11,173 nt of DNA, taken from contig JAUJME010000035.1 of NCBI GenBank assembly GCA_030447005.1, positions 1-11,173 on the forward strand, read 5' to 3'. Of the stretch, positions 6,877 through 11,173 are shown one piece after another. How positions within the stretch are numbered: position 1 is the stretch's first letter; each line of letters begins with the position of its first letter. The DNA is from Solirubrobacteraceae bacterium. Lineage in GTDB: Bacteria > Actinomycetota > Thermoleophilia > Solirubrobacterales > Solirubrobacteraceae. The position numbers were made by a program, and so were the translations under genes. The notes below the pieces were generated by a model, which was not told where the DNA came from, did no database searches, and saw only the letters and a list, made by a program, of their open reading frames with translations.

Positions 6877-7355
6877 GCCGGCCCCGGGCGCTCGAGCCGG
6901 ATCGGCTTGAGCAGCTCCACGGTGCGCCCGCGGCGAGGCAGCCCCAGCCGGACGCGGTAGGTGCCGGCCGGGGCGGGACGGCCGTCGGCCGCCCGCCCGT
7001 CCCAGCGGAAGCGCACGCGGCGGCTCCGGCGACGGCCCGGGCGGCGCCGCTCCCGGCGCAGCACCCGGACCGCCCGGCCACGCTCGTCGAGGATCGTCGC
7101 GGTGACCCTGCCGCGCCGCCCCGGGGTGACGCTGATGCGGGCGTGGTCGCGCACGCCGTCGCCGTCGGGTGAGAAGGCGGGAGAGACGCCGACGCCGCGG
7201 ACCAGTGCGGGTTCCTGCTTGAGCCGCTGGTTGGCGACCAGGGCCAGCGCGGTGAGCGCGAAGAGGGCGGCGAGCACGGCGAGCAGACCGCGCGGCAGGC
7301 GGCCGGCGGGCAGCATCTCGCCCGATGAGTACGTCGCGGTCGGAGGCGCGCTCAC
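6873..7355 (-). CDS. Small membrane-anchored protein with FlgD-Ig-like domain
   Basis: A 160-residue protein without a nameable enzymatic role. Residues 1-21 are a short cytoplasmic tail, about 22-41 form one transmembrane helix, and the rest is an extracytoplasmic beta domain. It opens with VSPAFSPDGDGVRDHARI (57-74), the aspartate-rich entry seen in FlgD-Ig/CHU-type Ig-like repeats and compatible with calcium binding. It ends with VRFRWDGRAADGRPAPAGTYRVRL (114-137), the closing signature of that fold. A basic insert lies at about 99-113. GTG 7355 is the only ATG/GTG/TTG start in frame before the upstream TAG (the next is ATG at M14), and GAGGATGA lies 8-10 bases before it. It sits 10 bases after the GT39 gene and overlaps the ligase gene by GTGA, so it is probably an accessory or scaffold subunit of that machinery (inference). 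Confidence 0.82.
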   Translation of the reverse strand: MSAPPTATYSSGEMLPAGRLPRGLLAVLAALFALTALALVANQRLKQEPALVRGVGVSPAFSPDGDGVRDHARISVTPGRRGRVTATILDERGRAVRVLRRERRRPGRRRSRRVRFRWDGRAADGRPAPAGTYRVRLGLPRRGRTVELLKPIRLERPGPA

Positions 7356-7365
7356 GAGCTCATCC

Positions 7366-9072
7366 TCAGTCTAAGGACTCGGGATCGGGTCGCGGGAGCC
7401 CGGGCGGCGGCGCCAGCACCGCCGGGCGCCCGCCCGCCGCCTGGCGGCAGCGGTCCAGGCGCCGGACGACGACCTCGGGCCCGGGCCGCTCGTAGGCCCG
7501 CGGGTAGTAGAGGTGCGTCGACCAGTCGAAGTTGAACCCGGGCGGCGCCGCGCCGGCCCGGAAGGGGCTAGCGCGGAAGACGACCCGGGACTCCGCCTCC
7601 AGGCGCCGGTAGTAGGCCAGGGCCGGCGCGACGCGGTCGCCGGCCACGCGGCCGCGCACCGTGCTCAGGACGACCACGGTGCAGTAGCCCGCGCGCCGGT
7701 AGGCATCGATCCGCGGCGGCTCGAGCGAGAGGATGAAGCGCTGGGGCGTGCCGCCCGAGACGAGGCGGCGCGGCGGCGCCTTGAACCCGAGGGTCAGCCG
7801 CCCGTCGAAGAACCGGCGGGGAACGCCGGGCTCGACCACCACCCGCGCGTCGCGCGGCAGCGTGCGCAGCAGGTGGTCGCGCGCGAGCTCGCGGGTGTCC
7901 GGGCGCCCGAAGGCGCGGCCCGTCCGCAGGTCGGCGAGGAGCGGCTGGGCGACGACCGCGAGGGTGACCGCCGCCAGGGCCAGGCCGCGGAGCAGCGGGC
8001 GGCGGGAGACGAGCGCGGCGGCGCGGGCGATCGCGAGCCCGGCCAGCAGCGCGAGGACGGGATAGGCGGGCATCAGCCAGCGCGCGAAGTAGCGCCCGGC
8101 GGTGCAGAGGTAGACGAAGAGCACCAGCGGGAAGAGCGCGAGCAGGAGCGCGCGGACCCGGTCCTCGCGGGCCTGCCAGGCGAGCCCCGCCCCGGCGGCG
8201 AGCGCGCCGGCGAGGCCGAAGCCCCAGCTCAGGCTCCTGAGGTAGTAGGCGATCGCGCCGCCCTCGCCCTGGCCGAGCTTGGGCTTGGCGGCCGCGGCGC
8301 TCTGCTCGCCGAGCTGGTCGAGCGCCACCGGGAGCTCGAGGAAGAAGTACGGCGTCGTGACGAAGAAGGCGGCCGTGGCCGAGAGGCCGGCGACGAGGAG
8401 CCCGGCGATCGCCCGCCGGTCCGCGCGCAGCCGCAGGAGCGCCGCCGCGAGCAGCGGGACGCCGGCGAGCCCGGCCGTGTACTTGAAGCCCACCGCCAGG
8501 CCGACGGCCACCCCGCCGAGGGCGAAGTAGCGCAGGCCGCCGTGCTCGTAGGCCCGGACGGCCGCATAGACGACGACGGCCACCGGGAGCAGCGCGCCGG
8601 TGTCCGTGACGGCGTAGCGGGAGTAGGTGACGGTGAGGAAGGCGAACGCGAGGACCGCGGCCGCCGCGACGCCGGCCGCCGCGCCCCACAGGCGGCGGCC
8701 CGTCTCGAAGACGGCGACGACGCCGAGCATGCAGAGGACGGTGGCGATCACGCGCCCCGTCGCGTAGGCGATCGTGGGGTCGACGGCGAACTCGGCGACG
8801 AGCCCCCGGACGTCGTCGAACGGGACGCCGCCGCCGTGCCCGATCCGCAGCACCGCGTAGATCAGGTAGGTGAACGCCGAGGGGTTCTCGAAGTAGTGCG
8901 GGTTGAGGTCGCCCTCGAACATCCGCATCGCGCGGCTCGTGAAGTGGAGCGCCTCGTCGGGGTGAAAGACGTCCGGCAGTCCGTGGCGGAGGTTGTGCAG
9001 GCGCAGCAGCAGCCCGGCGGCGACGATGACCGCGAGCGCTGCGTACGCCGGCCAGGGACGGGACATGCGCAT
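7366..9072 (-). CDS. GT39/ArnT-like polytopic glycosyltransferase
   Basis: Expected to move a sugar from a polyprenyl-phosphate donor to a glycan, lipid or protein on the outer face of the membrane (GT-C fold). The protein is 568 residues from ATG 9072 (566 from the second ATG at 9066). After a first helix comes the extracytoplasmic motif VFHPDEALHF (about residues 35-44), whose DE is the catalytic signature of PMT/ArnT enzymes. SRYAVTDTGALLP follows near 151-163, then a run of helices to about residue 400 and a soluble C-terminal domain of about 170 residues. GRYFARWLMPAYPVLALLAG is typical of the later helices. The open frame extends upstream to 9204 but gives a basic non-homologous extension, so the start at 9072/9066 is preferred. 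It is the first gene of the minus-strand series. A leucine TTA codon, rare at this base composition, occurs second from the end. Confidence 0.9.
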   Translation of the reverse strand: MRMSRPWPAYAALAVIVAAGLLLRLHNLRHGLPDVFHPDEALHFTSRAMRMFEGDLNPHYFENPSAFTYLIYAVLRIGHGGGVPFDDVRGLVAEFAVDPTIAYATGRVIATVLCMLGVVAVFETGRRLWGAAAGVAAAAVLAFAFLTVTYSRYAVTDTGALLPVAVVVYAAVRAYEHGGLRYFALGGVAVGLAVGFKYTAGLAGVPLLAAALLRLRADRRAIAGLLVAGLSATAAFFVTTPYFFLELPVALDQLGEQSAAAAKPKLGQGEGGAIAYYLRSLSWGFGLAGALAAGAGLAWQAREDRVRALLLALFPLVLFVYLCTAGRYFARWLMPAYPVLALLAGLAIARAAALVSRRPLLRGLALAAVTLAVVAQPLLADLRTGRAFGRPDTRELARDHLLRTLPRDARVVVEPGVPRRFFDGRLTLGFKAPPRRLVSGGTPQRFILSLEPPRIDAYRRAGYCTVVVLSTVRGRVAGDRVAPALAYYRRLEAESRVVFRASPFRAGAAPPGFNFDWSTHLYYPRAYERPGPEVVVRRLDRCRQAAGGRPAVLAPPPGLPRPDPESLD

Positions 9073-9155
9073 GCGGCGGGCTACGTTACGAAGCCGGGCG
9101 GCGCGGGGCCGGGCGCACCGCAACCTCGGGGCCGCTCCGGGGTTCGCGGCTGCGC
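9073..9155. promoter_or_regulatory. Divergent intergenic region with shared AT-rich core
   Basis: These 83 bases separate the GT39 gene (minus) and the propeller-phosphatase gene (plus). The only AT-rich spot, CTACGTTACG at 9081-9090, carries a -10-like box on each strand: TACGTT (plus, 9082-9087) and TAACGT (minus, 9088-9083). The minus-strand box lies only 10 bases from ATG 9072, which would give a leaderless or very short-leader mRNA; neither gene has a clear Shine-Dalgarno. No convincing -35 is seen for either strand. The 9-mer TGCGCATGC occurs at both starts (9066-9074 and 9151-9159). Confidence 0.35.
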
Positions 9156-10898
9156 ATGCCGCTACGGACGACAGCCCTCGGCGCCGCCACGGCGCTCCTC
9201 GCACTCCTCGCCTCGGTCCCCGCCGCCCGGGCGGCGTTCCCGGGCGCCAACGGGACCATCGTCCACGAGGGCACCTCGACGGCGCGGGGCGTCGTCTACC
9301 TGCGCAGCCCGGGCGGGACGGTGCGCCGTCTGCGGCCGGGCGGGCCCGTCGAGGAGCCCGCCTACTCGCCGCAGGGCCGGTGGATCGCCTTCACGCGCGG
9401 CGGCGACGTCTGGGCGATGTATCAGGACGGCTCCTCGCCGCGGCTCGTCACCTCAGGGCCGGAGGTCGACCGGACCCCCGTGTGGGCGCCCCGCGGGGAC
9501 GCCATCGCCTTCGCCCGCGGGGCGCGGGGCGCCCGCGACATCTTCCGCGTCCGCGCCGACGGCGCGGCACCCGAGCAGCTCACCTTCCGCGCCGAGGACG
9601 ACCACTCGCCGGCGTGGTCATCGGCCGGCCGGCTGGCGTTCGTCCGCGCCAGACCGGACGGCGACGGCGACCTCTGGGCCGTGACGCCGGGCGCCGGGCC
9701 GGCGGAGCGCCTCACGCGCGGGGAGGCCGACGACGACGCGCCCGCCTGGTCGCCCGATGGTGATCTGCTCGCGTTCACCCGCGTGACGCGCGGGCGGCGC
9801 CAGATCCACGTCATGCGTGCCGATGGCAGCGGGCGGCGCCGGCTGACCGCGCTCGACCAGAACGCCTCGACGCCGGCGTGGTCGCCCGACGGCCGGCGGA
9901 TCGTGTTCTCGGCCGGCCCGCGCGGGCGGCGGCGGCTCTGGGTCATGCGCCGCGACGGGCGCGGCCTGCGCCCGATCGCGCCCGTCTCCTCCGACGCGCG
10001 GGCCCCGGACTGGCAGCCTGCCGGCCTCGACCCGATCATCGCGGCCGGCGGTGACGTCGCCTGCGACGTCACCGATCCCGCCTACGGCGGCGGCGTCGGG
10101 ACGTTCGACCGCTGCCACCAGCGCCAGACGTCGGACCTCATGCTCACGCAGGACCTGACCTCGGTGCTCCTGCTCGGCGACATGCAGTACCCCGACGGCG
10201 ACCTCCGGCGCATCACCGGGTCCTTCGAGCCCACCTGGGGCCGGCTGAAGGGGCTGACGTGGCCGGCGGTCGGCAACCACGAGTACCGCGTCCCCGGCGC
10301 CGCGGGCTACTTCGACTACTTCAACGGCGTCGGCCGGGCGACGGGCCGGGCGGGCGCGCGGGGCGCCGCCTACTACTCCTTCGACGTCGGCGAGTGGCAC
10401 GTCATCGCGCTGGACTCCCAGTGCTCGCACCCGCCGCGCAACCCCACCGCGGTGGAGTGCGCGGCCGGCTCGCCGCAGGAGCAGTGGCTGCGGGCGGACC
10501 TCGCGGCCAACCGGAGCGCCTGCACGCTCGCGTTCTGGCACCACCCCCTCTACAGCTCGGGTATCGACGGGCAGACGGAGCCGGTGCGGCCGCTCTGGCG
10601 CGCGCTGCACGAGGCCGACGCGGACGTGATCCTCAACGGCCACGACCACGCCTACGAGCGCTTCGCGCCGCAGGACCCCGACGGCCGGCCGGACCCCGTG
10701 CGCGGGATCCGCCAGTTCACCTCGGGCTCGGGCGGCTACTCCCACCAGCGCGCGTTCTTCCCCGAGCCCAACAGCGAGGCGCGCAACCCGCGCGACTTCG
10801 GCGTGCTGCGCATGGTGCTGCGGCCGGGCGCCTACGAGTGGCAGTTCGTGACCGACGCCGGCGCGGTCGCCGACGCGGGCACCGCCTCCTGCCACTGA
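9156..10898 (+). CDS. Exported TolB-like six-bladed propeller fused to calcineurin-like metallophosphatase
   Basis: A 580-residue protein. The signal peptide is at 1-26 (cleavage after AARA likely). A PD40/TolB-type beta-propeller (about 27-290) has WSPDG-IAF-type strands at 70, 110, 154, 198, 242 and 286, almost exactly 44 residues apart. With the N-terminal GANGTIVHE strand this gives six blades. The metallophosphatase begins almost at once (about 294-580), with GGDVACD (D300), GDMQY (D342), GNHE (N374/H375), FWHHPLYS (H462/H463) and GHDHAYER (495-502): a full dinuclear metal site of the purple-acid-phosphatase-like type, so activity is expected. Four cysteines near the active site (C303, C320, C423, C435) could pair outside the cell. 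The substrate may be a phosphoester in the wall or medium (unknown). It is transcribed away from the polymer operon; ATG 9156 has no clear ribosome-binding site. Confidence 0.92.
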   Translation: MPLRTTALGAATALLALLASVPAARAAFPGANGTIVHEGTSTARGVVYLRSPGGTVRRLRPGGPVEEPAYSPQGRWIAFTRGGDVWAMYQDGSSPRLVTSGPEVDRTPVWAPRGDAIAFARGARGARDIFRVRADGAAPEQLTFRAEDDHSPAWSSAGRLAFVRARPDGDGDLWAVTPGAGPAERLTRGEADDDAPAWSPDGDLLAFTRVTRGRRQIHVMRADGSGRRRLTALDQNASTPAWSPDGRRIVFSAGPRGRRRLWVMRRDGRGLRPIAPVSSDARAPDWQPAGLDPIIAAGGDVACDVTDPAYGGGVGTFDRCHQRQTSDLMLTQDLTSVLLLGDMQYPDGDLRRITGSFEPTWGRLKGLTWPAVGNHEYRVPGAAGYFDYFNGVGRATGRAGARGAAYYSFDVGEWHVIALDSQCSHPPRNPTAVECAAGSPQEQWLRADLAANRSACTLAFWHHPLYSSGIDGQTEPVRPLWRALHEADADVILNGHDHAYERFAPQDPDGRPDPVRGIRQFTSGSGGYSHQRAFFPEPNSEARNPRDFGVLRMVLRPGAYEWQFVTDAGAVADAGTASCH

Positions 10899-11173
10899 CC
10901 GCCGGGCCGCGACGGCGCGCCGAGCCGCTCGTAGAGGCCGAGCGTCTGCCGCGCGATCGTGTCCCACGAGTAGGGCCCGGCGGCGGCGCTCCGAGCGCCC
11001 GCGGCGAGGCGCTCGCGCGCCGCCGGGTCCCCCACCAGATGGCGCAGCGCCTCGTGGAGGGCGGCCGGATCCTCCGGCGCCACGAGCTCGGCGGCGCCGA
11101 TCGCGCCGGCGTCTTGGAAGCCGCCGACGGCCGTGGCCAGGATCGGCTTGCCGAACGCCAGCGCGGTGAACAG
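10832..11173 (-). CDS. GT4-family glycosyltransferase, C-terminal fragment (5' end outside window)
   Basis: The last 113 residues are visible. The opening segment LFTALAFGKPILATAVGG is the nucleotide-sugar-binding region of the GT-B C-terminal domain (Glycos_transf_1). AELVAPEDPAALHEALRHL and the closing helix YSWDTIARQTLGLYERLG follow, the standard end of GT4 enzymes. It would add a sugar from a nucleotide donor in the cytoplasm, fitting the surface-glycan theme. After the usual family end there is a tail of about 28 residues rich in Ala, Pro and Ser. Its last 22 codons are antisense to the 3' end of the phosphatase gene, because the TAG at 10834-10832 lies 67 bases inside that gene. The acceptor and sugar cannot be told. 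Confidence 0.88.
   Translation of the reverse strand: MFTALAFGKPILATAVGGFQDAGAIGAAELVAPEDPAALHEALRHLVGDPAARERLAAGARSAAAGPYSWDTIARQTLGLYERLGAPSRPGGQWQEAVPASATAPASVTNCHS

Noticed and set aside
4943..7081. Open frame of about 710 codons on the minus strand spanning the ligase and part of GH2
   Set aside because: It is an Arg/Ala/Gly/Pro-rich out-of-frame reading through genes whose correct frames have clear membrane segments and catalytic motifs.
9073..9204. Upstream extension of the GT39 frame to 9204
   Set aside because: It would overlap the divergent phosphatase start and add a basic Ala/Arg-rich segment ahead of the first helix. ATG at 9072/9066 fits the family better.
7513..9684. Open frame of about 720 codons on the plus strand opposite the GT39 gene
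   Set aside because: It is a low-complexity Glu/Arg/Gly/Ala/Val reading, antisense to a gene with a clear HPDE motif and membrane helices, and it crosses the divergent intergenic region into a wrong frame of the phosphatase gene.
9255..10020. Regular repeats in the DNA of the propeller region as a tandem-repeat or CRISPR-like array
   Set aside because: The 132-base period reflects 44-residue protein blades with divergent DNA. There are no identical repeats with spacers.

Overview
The window is very GC-rich, with almost every third codon position G or C, and it is densely packed with envelope and secretion genes. Base composition, GTG/TTG starts, codon-overlap operons and TolB-like propeller proteins suit a high-GC actinobacterium. 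A soil Thermoleophilia/Solirubrobacterales-type organism is my best guess, but this is inference from style and not a marker-gene placement. I see no rRNA, tRNA, CRISPR array, insertion sequence or phage gene.

Layout: positions 1-9072 are read entirely on the minus strand as two consecutive blocks. The upstream block (9072 down to 3453) encodes a GT39/ArnT-type membrane glycosyltransferase, a small membrane-anchored FlgD-Ig-like protein, an O-antigen ligase/polymerase-type membrane protein and an exported GH2 glycosidase. Its genes are 7-10 bases apart or overlap by 4 bases. After a 91-base gap with an 8-bp hairpin, the second block (3361 down to 1) encodes a LicC-like sugar/alcohol-phosphate nucleotidyltransferase, an EgsA/AraM-type sn-glycerol-1-phosphate dehydrogenase, a CDP-glycerol glycerophosphotransferase-family enzyme and a short-chain dehydrogenase cut by the window edge. 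All three junctions in this block are 4-base stop/start overlaps (GTGA, TTGA, ATGA). A divergent plus-strand gene (9156-10898) encodes an exported six-bladed TolB-like propeller fused to a calcineurin-like metallophosphatase. It converges with, and overlaps by 67 bases, the 3' end of a minus-strand GT4 glycosyltransferase that enters from the right edge.

How it may work together: the second block reads as a self-contained pathway from a reduced ketose phosphate (DHAP to glycerol-1-phosphate), through nucleotide activation, to transfer onto a cell-surface glycan or polyol-phosphate polymer. The first block supplies lipid-linked sugar transfer, polymerisation/ligation and an exported glycosidase. 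Together with the GT4 gene they suggest a surface-polysaccharide or teichoic-acid-like locus. The most interesting points are the possible glycerol-1-phosphate stereochemistry (archaeal type), a nucleotidyltransferase whose conserved N-terminus lies upstream of any ATG/GTG/TTG, a hairpin centred on a -10-like box, and the propeller-phosphatase fusion.
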